DNA of 64,000 nt from Tanypteryx hageni (GCA_028673005.1 CM054113.1:172902837-172966836), one strand, 5' to 3'. Shown: positions 22,801 through 35,157, counted from the first letter of the stretch. Notes: generated by a model not told the origin, from the sequence alone. Translations and numbers: made by a program.

Positions 22801-23226
22801 TTTATTCTATCTCCCTCACTCAGTCTCTCCTCCACTCTCTCCATCTTTCTCCCCCTCTGTCTCCTCCCTACTCTCTCCCCTCCCTACTCTCTCCCCCTCC
22901 ATTCGCCCGCTCCCCTTCCTCCTCCTCCTCCCTTCTCCTCCTCCCCTCCCTCCTCCTCCCCTCCCCCCTCCTCCCTCCCCCTCCTCCCTCCCCTCCTCTC
23001 TCCCCCTCCTCCCTACCCCTCCTCCATCCCCCTCCTCCCTCCCCCTCCTCCCTCCCCCTCCTCCCTCCCCCTCCTCCCTCTCCCTTCCTCCCTCCCCCTC
23101 CTCCCTTCCCCTCCTCCCTCCCCCTCCTCCCTCCCCTCTCTCCCTCATCTCTCTCCCTCTCCCTTTCTCTGCTTCCTCCCTCCCTCTTCTCCCACCCTCT
23201 CCTCCTCTCCATCCACCCTCTCTCTC
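22800..23226. repeat. CT-only minisatellite (polypyrimidine on plus strand)
   Basis: Over 400 bp consist almost only of C and T. The core 22915-23145 is built from imperfect 12-13 bp units of the CTCCTCCCTCCC type. The minus strand is a run of GGGAGGGAGGAGG-like units, so triplex (H-DNA) or G-quadruplex structure is plausible. The Pro/Ser/Leu-rich and Gly/Glu/Arg-rich frames of 114-209 codons across it are translations of the repeat, not genes. Confidence 0.9.
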
Positions 23227-23229
23227 TTC

Positions 23230-26200
23230 GTCGAGAGTATTAAGATTCAAAAGGGCAGCGAATATGTACGAGATTTACAGTGCTCCGGCTCCTGTCTGCT
23301 GCGTGACGTCTTTTGATCTCTTTTTCTATGGTTGGAGTTAGAGGAGGGAGACGAGGAGAAGAAAGAAAGAGGTGTGAGGAGGTGGGGAATTCGCCGCGTA
23401 TTTTTTCTCGCTGTCTACCCTACCGCTATATGCTGAGGATTTTTACTTTTTTTGTTACTTTCAGGTTCTTTTCTCGGTTCAGTAAATTAATTTCGTGCCT
23501 TTTATATTGAGAGAACAGCAAGTGCTCTCGTATAATGGCGGTCGGTGGTGGGTTTTCGTCGTGAGGGATGCTGTATTTTTCGGACTTTTTCAAAAATTTA
23601 TCGGGTTGAGGGAAAAAAATGGGCCGTTAAACTACTTTGGAGGAGGAACTGAAATGGCTACTAACTCAAGTAGAATGCGAGTTTATGTGAGTATACACAC
23701 AGCCCATAAAAGTTAAGCGTGAGATATTAGTATTTGTGATTGACGTGTTTCTCAGGGACGAATACAGGATATTTGTAAACCCTCGCAATATACGTATACT
23801 GCCGATTTTTCTTCAAAGACGAATTTTAAGTGCTCTGGAACCAGATATTTACCGATAATGAACCTTTTTAGGGCTATTAGAGCTATCTAAAATCTCCATC
23901 AGACGTAACATCAAATATGTGCAATATTGTATATTTCATGAACTTTGCAATAGTTTAAATTTATGTGTGCGTATAATTTTTCGCGAATTTAAATCTATAT
24001 GACGATAATCCATCAAGTTTTTAACGTGGGAGAAGTTCCATCTCCAGACGCCTTCCCAACTCTTGGGTAACTTTCTGGTTTCTCGCATCTAGCCATGCTT
24101 AACATTTTCAGGAGAATATAGAAATAATTATATACATTGCATTGCGTATCGTTTTCGTTGCAATTAATCGCGAAGCGTGCGTTGGTTTCCCCGAAGCGGG
24201 GCAGAATTTATTTTTGCAAAAGCCGCCATTCGTTGATCACTTTTAACTTAAATTGATTATAGGCATATATCTTTCATGCTCGACTTTCGCAATGTGATGC
24301 GATAAAACGTTCTGCCAATCATCGCACCTGTCGATTCTTTTTATTTTTTCTCTTATTCAAACGAATTTTACTAATTGAACTGAGTTAGATAAGGTTCATG
24401 GTTTGGGTTGGGAAGTAATTCGCTGTGAGAGGAGAGTTTCGTCGTCGATACGGCTCCGATAACTGTTGCTGTCAAATCTCCGCGTTGCTTGCTTTATAAA
24501 TGCCGGCTTAACGGCAATCGTCCCGGCTGATCGCGCCATCGAGGGACGTCAAAAATCGTTTTTTCCCGTCTCATCGCTCCCAACGGACACTTTTTAGTAC
24601 GGGTGGCCGCCGTGCCCACACACGGTGGTGTCTTGTGCGTCTTCCGCAGCGCCGATTGCTTTCGTGCCCTCGTTATAAATGTTTTTGGCGTGCAGTGAAG
24701 CGGAGTGTTTTAATTGCCCTTTTGCTCCGTCTCATATCCGCCTAAGAACGGTCGAGTTATTAATGTATGGAGCTCGTTAATGTGTTTTTGTACATGTTCG
24801 AACCGTTTAACCTTTAAATTGATGACCGATTGTGAACTTTTTGCAGGGGTTCGAAAATGCTCGGAATTTTTCGTTATTTTATCCTTTGGGAGGGACTATC
24901 GTAAATTCCCTTGCCGTTGTCCAAAACCGAAAGACATCCATCTCTTTGGCGTAATTCGGTGCTTTTAGGGAGAGTTTTATTCGGTCGTAATTTTTTATAT
25001 TTAGTTCAGAATTTTCCGTTTCTCTCACGCGAAATACTTTTTTGGACAGTGAATTTCTTTGTCTAAAAATCCTTGAACTTCTGAGAGAGGAGTTTACATT
25101 TCGCCTTGTTTTTACTAATTGAGGCTGATTTGTTTTCCGCCTTTCCTGAAAAGCTTCGCTCCCGCCCCATTGCAGTTAGAAAAGCGTCACCTGAAATTTA
25201 ATTCCTTAAAACACATAATTTAAACCGAGGTCGAATTTTTCATAAGTATTTTTGTTAATTGAAAGTATATTTGTAGAAACTATTTTCTGACATTGCATTT
25301 TCAACCGAAGAAGATAATGATGCAGTTTCTGTTGAAATTTTAAAAGGCTTCACTCTTGACGTCATAGTTTACGAATGAATTTTGCCGTGAAAGTTTTCAT
25401 TACATAGACGTGACGAATTAGCGCTTCTGTAATTTTGCTGTTAATGCGTCGACTGCGAGGTGGCAACGCATTTTTCGCGACATATTTTTAGAAATTGGAT
25501 GTGGCGAATGCCTGGAATTTTGCATCGGGGTGCTTGTAGCCACCATTCTTTTGAAATAGAAACTAATTAACGTTCGTTTTAAACCGGACGCTTTCCTAAA
25601 AAAATGTATATGACATTCCTGACTGGATTAATGTCTTAATATGGCCCATTCGCGGAATCCCATTCGATCTATTTAGCGAGTAATTTCGCTCTTTGATTTT
25701 TACTTCTTTCGTTTTTTTTTCACGACTTCACATCGTCGAATTCTTCGGAATGATTTTCGCCTCGCTTCTTGTGCGAAAATTGCGTCTTCCTCCGCATACG
25801 ACCCCGCATGAAAAGAGTCGGACGCTTTAAGCAAAACTCTTTGGGTGGAATGCGGTTTGGATTCCACTCGTCCCTAAGTATTGCTTCCGCCCCAGTTCCT
25901 TGCTATGTGTCCCTCTTTTATTTCCCTTTTCATGCAATTCATCGACCACAATTTCCGCCTTGGATCCGAGGGCGCTCTTTCGTATCCCTAGGCCGAATGC
26001 ATTCATTGTTTTGGCGCGGAGTGCGACTCTCGAGTTGGTTCGCGCTCCCGTAATCGCCACACAGGGGGAGGAAATGCACTCCGTTTGGCACTTGGAGGCA
26101 TCCGTTCGTAGGAAAAAGTAATAATTTTCTCGTTATTCGTCCGTCTGTTGGAAGTGGAAGGGAGGTAGACAATGAGGGGAGGAATATAGAGATCCGATGG

Positions 26201-26440
26201 TGACGATGCTAAATTGAATTATACTGGATATTAGTTCGCAAGTGTTTTTTTTTAACTAAATATTATTTTTACGCCTCGTTAAAAAGTTCGAAATATTCTA
26301 CAACAGGATTTGAGGTGTAAAAACTAATTAATTTCTGTTTTTCTTAGGACTTATTATTTATCCAGAACCTATACGGAAGCGTTGCTGAAAAATGAGCAAA
26401 TGTAAAAAGATCTCAGACTTTCCTGGCGAATTTCTTCACA
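23230..26440. other. No gene recognised; weak promoter-like patch near 24480-24700
   Basis: No supported gene. 24440-24700 is relatively CpG-rich, and CGTTATAAATG at about 24672 lies roughly 25 bp before a GCAGTG that could be an arthropod initiator, but no linked coding exon is visible. 25770-26170 has overlapping frames on both strands with no recognisable domain. Confidence 0.4.
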
Positions 26441-26559
26441 TGAACAAATGTCTTTACTCATCGATTAAATCGGGCTTCACTCTGTGGTTTTTTACTAATC
26501 ATAATAGCAAAATATTCTTTGTAGCTTCCTCGAAAAGGAAATTAGGTATTATTATTATT

Positions 26560-26660
26560 CAGCTATTATTATTACCTAATGTTGTTGTTATGTCGTCCAC
26601 TGTAATTGGCTTCGTGCTGTATTTGGACTCTATTGATAATAAATAAATAAATAAATAATC
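26560..26660 (+). repeat. Possible LINE 3' end with AAAT tail
   Basis: GCTGTATTTGGACTCTATTG is followed by a short AATAAATAAATAAATAA run (26637-26659), the form of many arthropod LINE 3' ends. No upstream coding remnant of the element is recognisable, so this could also be a stray tetranucleotide repeat. Confidence 0.35.
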
Positions 26661-28105
26661 AATTAATAAAATATTAAAATGTCGCCCCATTTGCTGAAAT
26701 AGGAGGTACATTCTAGGAAGAATTTGTCTGGTAATTGATGGCTTCCCCAGTCTTGCATCAGTAAAAGAATGTCTCCTAAACTTCAACAGACAACTATTGA
26801 ACTCCTCTTAGGTTAAATTACAAAATGAGTACTTAAAATCATATTTAAAAAATAAGCACTTACTCAAACATCTTCAGTTGCTGTAAAAAGGTCATGAAGA
26901 ACCATTATATTTAAGTTACCAGGCAGCCGCCATCAGTCTTATTCAACGACAGTAGATTCTAAGCTATGATATAAGATTTTATGGCTATTGGAGATACGTA
27001 AGTACTTACCTATTTTTTCAATTTGATTTTTAGCATTTATTTTTATATTTTCTAATATACTTTTGAAAAATCTTGAATTTTCTTGTTCCCTCTTTAGTAA
27101 GGGGATCAAATACGCACCCTTGGCTCAGTTAATGGTAAAGTGTTTTTAGTCATTTGGATTGCGTAAATGTTATATACTTTTGAAATAACAGTTTGTTTCT
27201 GAGGTAATCTTTCTCTAAAAGAATTGGCAAAAAGGATGTGACATGTTCGAAAATTTTAATTCGCAGAAGGTAATAGCCTCCCAAGAAATGCCCTTCGCTT
27301 AATTATGATTCCAGTATTTTCTTCGGTTGTAATCGCGTGGAAATTAAACAGGACGCCGGGCGAACGCCGCCGCTGTGCACCGGTCTTTATCTCACCATCG
27401 CCGCGCGTTACGTTGCCTCTTCCGGAAAATGCGCATCTTCGCATTTCTAAAAAAACCTCGCCATTCTCCCCCTTTACCTTTATTCATTCGCTCGAAAAAA
27501 AAAGTGGTCACACTTGGGTTGCCCTCAGCACTTGATCATTGGTAGAGCCCCTAGATCGCCTTACAAACGGAAGTATGGAGCCTCCCATACACCCAATGGA
27601 AGCACCTCCAGAGGGTTCTAAATGACATACGATATCTCTCCCATTCTGTCTTTCTCTCTCTCTCCTTTTTCCATCCGCTAGAATCCGGACGAAATCCTGG
27701 TTAGAATAAACCCTCTTCCCCTACGTCAGCCTCTCCACCTCCTACCCCAACTCCTCGAGCATATCTCCACCTCTTTTTCTCCGCCTCCCTCACCCGCCCG
27801 CTTTGAAGACCTCACTATTCCCTCCTTTCCTCTCTCCTTTCCAGTCCATACCTCACACTTTTCTTTCCCGCCTCCCTCCTTGCTCATTGGAAATGGATTG
27901 GAAGAGCGTTGTCTGGGTTACTGCCTCGGGGGTGTTTTATACAGCCATGGGGAAGAGCCGAACTCCCTCACCTAGCATCTTTCCATCCCTTTCTCTCTCT
28001 CACTCTCTCCCGTTCCTTTTCGTCCGACCCTCTCTTTTCCTCCTTTTTCCTTTGGAATTCCGTTTCTTTCATTAGAACTCTCTCTCACTCTTTCGAGGGC
28101 AGAAA
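26661..28105. other. No gene recognised; CT-rich from 27640
   Basis: No supported gene. A box-A-like TTGGCTCAGTTAATGGTAAA at 27119-27138 lacks any box B. 27640-28105 is CT-rich. Confidence 0.4.
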
Positions 28106-28111
28106 CCTCTT

Positions 28112-28197
28112 CCTCACCCCTCCTTTGCCGTCTCCTCACCCCTCCTTTGCCGTCTCCTCACCCTTCCTTTGCCGTCTCCTCACCCTTCCTTTGCCGT
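28112..28197. repeat. 22-bp tandem minisatellite
   Basis: About four head-to-tail copies of a 22-bp unit of the form CCTCACCCCTCCTTTGCCGT+CT. Two successive copies carry CCCCT and the next two carry CCCTT, so the pairs probably arose by stepwise duplication. It lies in a CT-rich tract. Confidence 0.9.
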
Positions 28198-28378
28198 TCT
28201 TTTTCACCATTTAATCTCTCCTGCCCGTTTGTTTCATTCTTCGTTCGGCCATTCATTCTCTCCTTTTCGCGGTCCGTTGTTTCTCTCCCCCTTGTTTTTC
28301 GTCACGCCCACGGTCCGTTTCCTCCCGTCGATTCGATGCAGGATTTCTTTTTTTTTAGTTCTTCGTCTGTTCACTATC

Positions 28379-28520
28379 CCGTGGTCTCGGACTCAAATTG
28401 CATGGGAGCCAAATGGATAATTTCGAAATATGTGGGGGGCCGCACGTAATAATAATGAACCTAAGTATTTTTTTCAAATGTATAAGGATGCTACTAAATA
28501 TGATGCATGGTTGAAAAACA
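28379..28520. mobile_element. hAT-type fragment, same family as 57274-57608
   Basis: GTGGTCTCGGACTCAAATTG followed by a GGAGCC block resembles hAT ends of the CAGTGGTTCTCAAACTT type. The next segment (GGGCCGCACGTAATAATAAT, then GAACCTAAGTATTTTTTTC, 28437-28479) matches 57350-57388. No right terminus or target duplication could be placed, so only a fragment is claimed. Confidence 0.45.
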
Positions 28521-30298
28521 AAATATCATACAATTCCCGAATATTAAACTTTTTATGCAAGGCGTTTTTAAATTCTTTAATTCGTTTCTATATCTCGAGA
28601 GTTTACAATTTTTGTGTATTTAGTATTAATTGCAGAAAGTTTATGGAAGATTTTCAAAATTGTAGTAAATATTTAGATTTTTATTTTGAATAAATACATT
28701 TCTTCTTTCCCTTGTAATAATAATACGAATTTATGATAATTTTCTATGCTATTCTCCTTGAAACAAGTACCAATATTTTTTGGCAACCTCTTACTACTCT
28801 TCTGCTGTTTTTATTTAGTTTTATTCATTTTGTCATCAATGGAACGTTAAGAGAAGTATATGGAAAGATCTATCTCCCTTCTTAAATTGTGTTGCAATCC
28901 AAGATGAGGAAACATCTAATTTACGATGCATTCTTACACATACGATAAACAAATTCATAGCCTACATCTTTCTGATTTTTTTAGTATAATCTCGCTTGTA
29001 TTTGGCTTGGTTCGTATGTTTAGGTGAATGTTTTTCTTTTACATATACTTTGTGATTTTCGTTTAAGATTCTAAGGAACTTACTGTCGCCGCATCGTCGC
29101 TGCTGACTACTGCTTTGTTGCCGAAATGCGCGTCTGGTTTTACCAATATTTTTGTGAAAATTGAAGAAACATAGTGTTTCTATTCTGTATCCCTTAGTTG
29201 CTCCACGATCGTCTAGACCACGCTCTTTAATCCGCCTTCTTACTTCAGAATAGAAGGAACAAGAGGACCGCACTTTATGAACTGACGGGCCACGTGTTTG
29301 AGACTCCTTCTCTATTCTCCGCCATTATTGTACGGCGTAAAAAATGCATTTCATGTGTCGCGGATTAATTAAATACTCGGTGCATGCTTTTCATGGGAGG
29401 TGGGATTTATACGCGAGGCTGGGAAATGCGGAATGGTTGATGAGGATGAGTTCACGGAGGTATATATGAATCGGTTTAATTTCTCGGCGCGAATATTGGC
29501 GGTATGTTTCTGAGTGTTTGCGCGTAGCGCCGTCATAGATATGTGAGAGGGCATACCTGGGCAAAGTGTCCCCCTCGAGCAATATAACGTGAATGAGCTC
29601 TCGGAAGGATAGTCTGGTGGTGGTTCTGAGAGCAAACTGTCGCTCCCATTCCCTTTTCTTTCCTTCTTTTTTGTGATTCCATCCTTTATTCTTCGCGCAC
29701 CCGAGGCATACTTAAATTTAGCTGGCTTTCCCGATTCACTCTGTCCTTTCTCCTTTTCTTTACCCTCCATCTCTCTTTTCTCATTCTGTTTTCCTGTCTC
29801 TCTTCTCTCTTAATTTTCTTAGTCCCTTTATTCTTTCTCTCTCCATTCTGTTTTGTCCTTTTCCCTTCCTTTTCCTGCTCGCAATCTCGTTTTATTTCTC
29901 CGGGTAATCCGTACCCTTTTTTCCTCTCTCCCTTTATTTTCTCCGCCGCTTTTTCCTTTCCGGGTCAAATTTCTCCGCTCATATTCCGCTCCCTATAAAT
30001 TACCCATCTCTTGTGTGTTTCCCATTCTCCCCCTCCCGCACCACTATTTTGCTCTTTCTCTCCTCTTCCCGCTATCCTTTTAACGCATTCCTTCTCTTCC
30101 AATCTTTCTCCTTTTATGGTTCTATCCGTTCCGATGTTCACCCTTTTGAGTTCTTTTATGCTCTTCCTTTTTTTATCCTCTCCGCTCTGCTTTTGTTCGA
30201 TTTCTGTTCACATTCCGCTTTGGTGATGTATTTATTTTCCTTTTGGAGGTTCGCTTCTTTGAGGAACCAGTTTAATCTCTCTCCTTTTCCGTCTCCTT
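28521..30298. other. No gene recognised; CT-rich from 29640
   Basis: AT-rich to about 29340, then mixed, then pyrimidine-rich 29640-30290. Frames of 71-145 codons in the CT-rich part are compositional. A 133-codon minus-strand frame at 29369-29770 has no recognised domain. Confidence 0.4.
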
Positions 30299-30337
30299 AC
30301 ACACACATATATATATATATATATACATACACACATA
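30299..30337. repeat. Short CA/TA microsatellite
   Basis: ACACACA then a TA run then CATACACACATA. It lies immediately upstream of the 5'-truncated LINE, which may have inserted into or beside it. Confidence 0.85.
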
Positions 30338-30479
30338 CTCTTTTGCCGAAGAGAGCTACTGCAACAGCGCTATCAGACGCTGGATATCAGGCTCCAACTG
30401 GATGGTCTGAACAGGACCGTCAGGCGCATGTAGCAAAATATGCGCTCTGACGTGTAGGAGAGCCATCTCCATACGCTCA

Positions 30480-32057
30480 ACCTGGAGGACCATTCAGTCT
30501 GGAAGACCTACAGAAGTCTAAGCGGATCTCTGCGGCGCGATCCCCTGATTGTTCATGGGGACTCCGTCGCGAGGTCCCCGGAGGAAAAGGCCGGATTGAT
30601 GGCGGAATACCTTGAGTGGGAGTTCTGTCCCAATCCGGCCGCAGCTGAATCGGATGCGGTGGAAGAGAACATCGCAGCGGTGTTGGGATCGCTGGATCGG
30701 GAACCCCTGCCGGAAGCGTAGAGAGGCGAGATTGTGGCACTCATTCACCGCCTCGGGTTAAGGAGGGCTCCGGGGGACGACGGTATACCAAACGTCGTCC
30801 TGCGACAGGTCCCCGTCGCAGCAGTAGAATTCCTGGCCGCCGTGTATAACGGCTGCGTCAGGATTCCATACTTCCCGTCTGCCTGGAAGAGGGCAAAGAT
30901 CGTTTGTATCCTGAAGAAGCCAGGGACGGAGGTTGGTCCCGGAGATATCCGTCCAATCTCGCTCCTGGCTGGCTTCGGGAAGATCTTTGAGCGTCTGCTC
31001 CAGAAGCCGCTGCTCGTCATCCTCCGAGAGAAGGAAATTCTTCCGGGCGAGCAGTTCGGCTTCCGTGAGGGGCACTCCACCACCCAACAGCTGGGTAGAG
31101 TGACCGACTTCGTCACCGACTCCTTCAACAGGAAGCAGGCGGTCGCGGGGGCCTTCTTTGATATATCGAAGGCCTTCGACCGCGTGTGGTACTCTGCGCT
31201 CCTGTTGAAGATGGTTCAACTCCAGATGCCAGTCTGGTACGTACGACTTATACAGTCGCACCTACAGGGCAGGACGTTCCGGGTGTTCTGGCTCCAGGTC
31301 GGATCGGGATTGCGGCGAATCTGCGCCGGTGTCCCGCAGGGATCCGTCCTGTGGCCCACCCTATATAATATCTTCACCCCCTCGGGGGTTTGGGTGGAAC
31401 ACCATCCTCGCCCTGTATGCGGACGACGCGGCGCTCCTGTCGCGTTCGACCATGAAGTACGCGGCAGTTGAGAATTTGCAGTGCGCCGTCGACGATCTGG
31501 CCACCTGGTATCGTCGATGGCGCATTGCTGTCAACCCTTCCAAGACAGGAGCGGTCATCATCCACCCTGGAAGGGGAGCGCCGCCTGGAGTCGACCTGTC
31601 GGTGATGGGGGAGGTAATCCCCTGGAGCCAAGAGGTTACTTACCTTGGCGTAGTGTTGGACCGGAGGTTTCTTTGGAAGTCTCAGGTAGAGAGCGTCCGC
31701 CGCAAGGCACTCGGGGCCCTGATGAGGCTCCGTCCCATCCTGCGCCCGCATGTCTTGTCGGCTGACACAAAGAGACGCCTATACCTGAGCTGCGTACGGC
31801 CCATCATAACCTACGCAGCTCCGGTTTGGTCCGGAGTGTCCAAGACCTCCCACAACAGGATCCAAGTCGTGCAAAACATCGCACTCCGGCTGATACTCGG
31901 TCGCTCCAGATACGAGTCTATCAGCCGGTTACACGAAGACGGGAACGTGGAATCACTGGACGTCCTCTTGCCGAGGATGTCTAGGGAGTTCTACGTGAAA
32001 GCGGCAGCCTCCCAGCACCGAGAGGTGAATGCGCTCGGCGAGATAAGGGCTAGGTGA
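30480..32057 (+). pseudogene. Broken Jockey-type reverse transcriptase
   Basis: This would have encoded the RNA-dependent DNA polymerase of the LINE. Visible in order: a pre-RT region with NLEDHSVWKTYRSLSG (about 30480) and CPNPAAAES; an in-frame TAG at 30719; RRAPGDDGIPN; FPSAWKRAKIVCILKKPG; RPISLLAGFGKIFERLL; EQFGFREGHSTTQQL; motif A FFDISKAFDRVW (about 31153-31190); motif B GVPQGSVL (about 31330). A frameshift between about 31370 and 31395 follows, then motif C YADD at 31416-31427 and the thumb/C-terminal part LGVVLDRRFLWKS to the stop at 32057. The usual Gly after GSVL is Trp here. Two catalytic motifs are intact, but the stop and frameshift make it inactive. Two further stops lie upstream near 30425-30455. 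Confidence 0.85.
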
Positions 32058-32230
32058 TGGGACCGCTACAAGCGACCCATTGCCAGCCTAGACTCGCAGG
32101 AATCCCTCCCTCCGTACATGCGACCTCGCTTGGAGTGAGGAGCAGATTCCCATCAGAGGCCAATAGCTAAACCGAGCTAGTTTACATTACTTTCGTTCCA
32201 CACTTACAGCAAAGCTGGTAATGTGATCCT

Positions 32231-32250
32231 GCCAACACGTTGGTGTTGGC
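32231..32250. repeat. 8-bp hairpin in LINE 3' region
   Basis: GCCAACAC and GTGTTGGC are perfect inverted repeats around a 4-base loop (GTTG), downstream of the reverse transcriptase stop. A stem-loop near the 3' end can help a LINE reverse transcriptase recognise its RNA in some families; here that role is only a guess. Confidence 0.6.
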
Positions 32251-32329
32251 CATATACGCAGCAATAGCTACTGCAAGTCTTCCTCTATTGCCGTGGGCCT
32301 TCATACTAACATAGGTGTCCGCTGACTCC

Positions 32330-33270
32330 CTCCTATCTCTCTTGATTATCCTATTTTTCTGCCTCTAATTCTTAATTTTTTCTTTCTTGTATTCTCCTTT
32401 AACTTAAAACTTTTTTGGTCCCTCGAAAATGTTCTTCGACTTCCTAATTCCACAACCAGACTTTTGAGTCTTAAACGGATTATCCATTCAGTTTCATTCG
32501 CCATTCTATCTCTCTATCTCTCTCTCTCGTATTCTTTTGGTGATGTTTTCTTCTCGTATCTTTATTGCCGTATCCCCGAGATTCTCTACTTTCCGTCGAT
32601 TTCTTCTGTCCTTTGACCTCATTTTCTTCTTTTTCCGCCTCGCTGTTTTATCTCCATTTTCTTTGTCTTTAACCTCTTTATTTATCCTGTTTTACGGCCG
32701 AGGTCTCGATTCAACTTTTACGAAAGAACCTTCCCTCCCCCCGCATTCTCCATCACCTCTTTATTTTTTATCGAACCTTTCAAAGTTCTCTCTCTGTCTT
32801 ATCCCTCAGCGTATTTCGTGTTTATCTCTGCGTTTCTCTTCTTTCTTTTAATCCTCAGATTTTTCATAGTGTCACATTTCCACCACCCGTTTCTCGAAAT
32901 TTTCTCGATTCTCATTTTCCTTCTTTGACGCATTCGTTTCCCTTTTACCCTTAACGCCGTGCATATCAAACCCACTGGCCGCATATGACCCTGTCTTTAT
33001 CTATCTGCGGGCGTCAAGTTACAATGTGTGCACGCAAAATTAATTTTAAATATTTATAAAGGCTATATTTTCTTGCAGTGAAATAGCTTTTTTTACGCGA
33101 TACTTGAATTGTTACGCTTGATAAGTAAGTAATCGTTTATTTGAGAAGATAAACGTTTCATTTCACTAAGTCCTCCAAACACGTACAGCGCTAATGCCAC
33201 ACTTGGGTGAGGAATTTCTCGTCACTGAGGCTCTGATTCCCCATCGAGTTTGTCAAGCATGCCTTGCGTT
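32330..33270. other. No gene; CT-rich then AT-rich
   Basis: 32330-32940 is pyrimidine-rich. 32955-33060 contains CACTGGCCGCATATGACC words faintly like a hAT end, without a partner end. Nothing else recognised. Confidence 0.4.
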
Positions 33271-33272
33271 CA

Positions 33273-33412
33273 ATAATAAGCACTTAAAGTATAAAAAATA
33301 GGATAAAATGAGTATTTATCTTAGGTATCTTAAAGAGCCGTAACAAGACTACGAAAAACAAATTGTGTTTCAGTTTTAATTTTTGATACTTAAGTGCTTA
33401 TTTTTGAATTTT
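33273..33412. repeat. Small inverted-repeat element (possible MITE)
   Basis: AATAAGCACTTAAAGTATAA near 33273 is mirrored by GATACTTAAGTGCTTATT near 33389-33406, with about 95 bp between the arms. The ~25-bp imperfect arms suit a very small MITE, but I could not fix a target duplication. Confidence 0.4.
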
Positions 33413-33429
33413 ATTTTCAGCCATAAGCC

Positions 33430-35123
33430 GAGCTCGGTAATTCTCTAGCGAATGTCTTACTTTGTTGCTTACTCTTCTCGAAGATTTCCCTTCCAAGTGC
33501 TCTAACACAATTTCGTATCTTCTTTTCTTTAAGCTTACTTAACTCTTCTTCCTTCTCCTTTCTCTCTCTCCTATCTTACACCCTCTCTCATTTCGCATTG
33601 CTTACTCCGTATTTCACTCTCTTCCCTTCGTCTCTCTCTCATCCCTCTTCCATTTGTCCTTTCCACCCTCTCTCCCTCTTTGACCTCTACCGCTTCCTTC
33701 CCTCCTCCAACCCTACCTCCTTAACGACTCCCTCTCTCTCTTTCCCTCCTCGACTGCCATTCTCTCTCTCTTTCCAAACCCTAACCGCTGCACATAGCGG
33801 CGCCTCTCTGACTGGTGGCACCGCCAAGCCCTATCGATTCCCTTCTTCCTTTCTCTCTCTCTCCCTCCCCCACTCCGTCTCGCTCGCTCTCTCCACATCC
33901 CACCCTCTTTCTCTCCCCCACTCCCTCTTCGTTGCCGGGGTGAGGATTGGCGTGTGACGTGCCGTTGTGCGGTGGGCAAGAGGGCGGAAAAGGATAATGG
34001 CTATGCGAATGGGCGCACTGCTACGAACGGAGAAACGTGGAAGGAGCGGAGTGATTTTGGAGTGTGGAAGTGGGAAGGGTTATGGGTGTGGAGGATGTGA
34101 GGAGGGAAGGATGGAGGGAGAGTCCGGTGTCGCCGCTGTGAGGAATCTTCTCCCTGGTATCGGGATAGAGTGGGATAGGGGAAGGGTTTGGCCGGGTTGT
34201 CGCCCGTGGGAGGGGATGAGTGATAGTCGAACGTCTAGCCTCTCTTTACCCTTAATCTATTTTTTTGGCATAGCTAATGCGGGAGGTCGTGGTCCCGTGA
34301 CTGGAAAAAAGGGCGGGTAGTCGAGGAAGAGGAGTGAAATTTTAGGATGTTTTGGGAAGAGCGAAAAGAGAGATAGAGAGGTCTCGAAAGAGAGGGAGAG
34401 AGAGAGAGGCGCTAGGGGAGCAGAAGGGGGAATAACTTCTCCAATTCCCTCTTTTGTTCCTTTTTTCCGCGTAGGGATTCATTTCTGTCGGAATTCGACC
34501 TCCATATATTTTTTTACGGCCTTGGGTCGTGTGTTTTGTTTTCTCTCTCTGGATGTTCCGCGCATAATGCTCTTCGAGATCTTGGGAAAAGAAAGATTTT
34601 TAAGAAGGAAGGGAATTTTTCTATTTTCTCTCTCCTAAATTTTCGTCATTTATCGGGATTCGCCGAAAGTTTTCCTTTGGCTAAAGAGAAAGGGAATACG
34701 GATGTGTGGGAGTGTTATGGGAGGCCCTATCTGTTCCATTCGACCTCCGTCTATTTTCTCGATTTTTAAAGCTTATTTTAGCCTCGTGGTTGTCATGTTA
34801 AATAGCCTCTCTTTTCTTTTAAACTCTTCCCCCTTCTCACTCCATCTTCCCTATCTCCCTCTTCCTCTCTCTCCCCTCTCCCTTTCCTTTTTTCTCCTCT
34901 CACTGCTTTTCTTTCACCTTCTACCTCTTTTTTCCCACACCCTTGCTATTTTCCTTCCTCTCTCTTTTTTCCCGTTCATCCAATCTTCTCTCTAACCCTC
35001 CCACTCTTTCCATTTCTATCTTATGTTCCTCTTTCTGTCACACTACCTCCCTAAGTTAGATGGAAGAATAGGCTCTTGTCTCACTCTCGACCAAATGAAA
35101 GCATTTTTACACACAAAAATACC
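33430..35123. other. No gene; CT-rich and GA-rich tracts
   Basis: 33520-33945 and 34800-35040 are CT-rich; 33970-34450 is GA-rich with short GAGAGA runs near 34370-34410. Frames across them are compositional. Confidence 0.45.
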
Positions 35124-35124
<1 letters not shown>

Positions 35125-35154
<30 letters not shown>

Positions 35155-35157
35155 ATA
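35125..35157. repeat. (TG)n microsatellite next to Helitron unit A
   Basis: A TG run of about 13 units lies directly against the CTAG terminus of unit A. A similar same-strand run lies against the outer end of unit D. Confidence 0.9.

Larger units (their letters stand above)
30348..32325 (+). mobile_element. 5'-truncated Jockey-clade LINE
   Basis: From about 30350 the sequence changes to GC-rich coding-like DNA that translates, with interruptions, into the second ORF of a Jockey-type non-LTR retrotransposon. The first ORF, the endonuclease domain and the start of ORF2 are absent, so the copy is 5' truncated as usual for LINEs. Coding similarity ends at 32057; the rest to about 32325 is probably 3' UTR and includes an 8-bp hairpin at 32231-32250. 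The 3' boundary is only approximate: no poly(A), tail repeat or target duplication is evident. Confidence 0.8.

Noticed and set aside
22687..23341. Overlapping 114-209 codon frames, Pro/Ser-rich on plus and Gly/Glu/Arg-rich on minus
   Set aside because: Translations of a CT-only minisatellite; open in several frames on both strands.
24672..24705. TATA box plus initiator of a host promoter
   Set aside because: The spacing is reasonable, but the words are short and no downstream exon is recognisable.
27119..27140. tRNA-like box A TTGGCTCAGTTAATGGTAAA
   Set aside because: No box B at any plausible distance.
30013..30450. 145-codon plus-strand frame ahead of the LINE
   Set aside because: Runs through a CT tract, a microsatellite and then an out-of-frame part of the LINE.
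32955..33060. hAT-like word CACTGGCCGCATATGACC
   Set aside because: No partner end and no octamer duplication.
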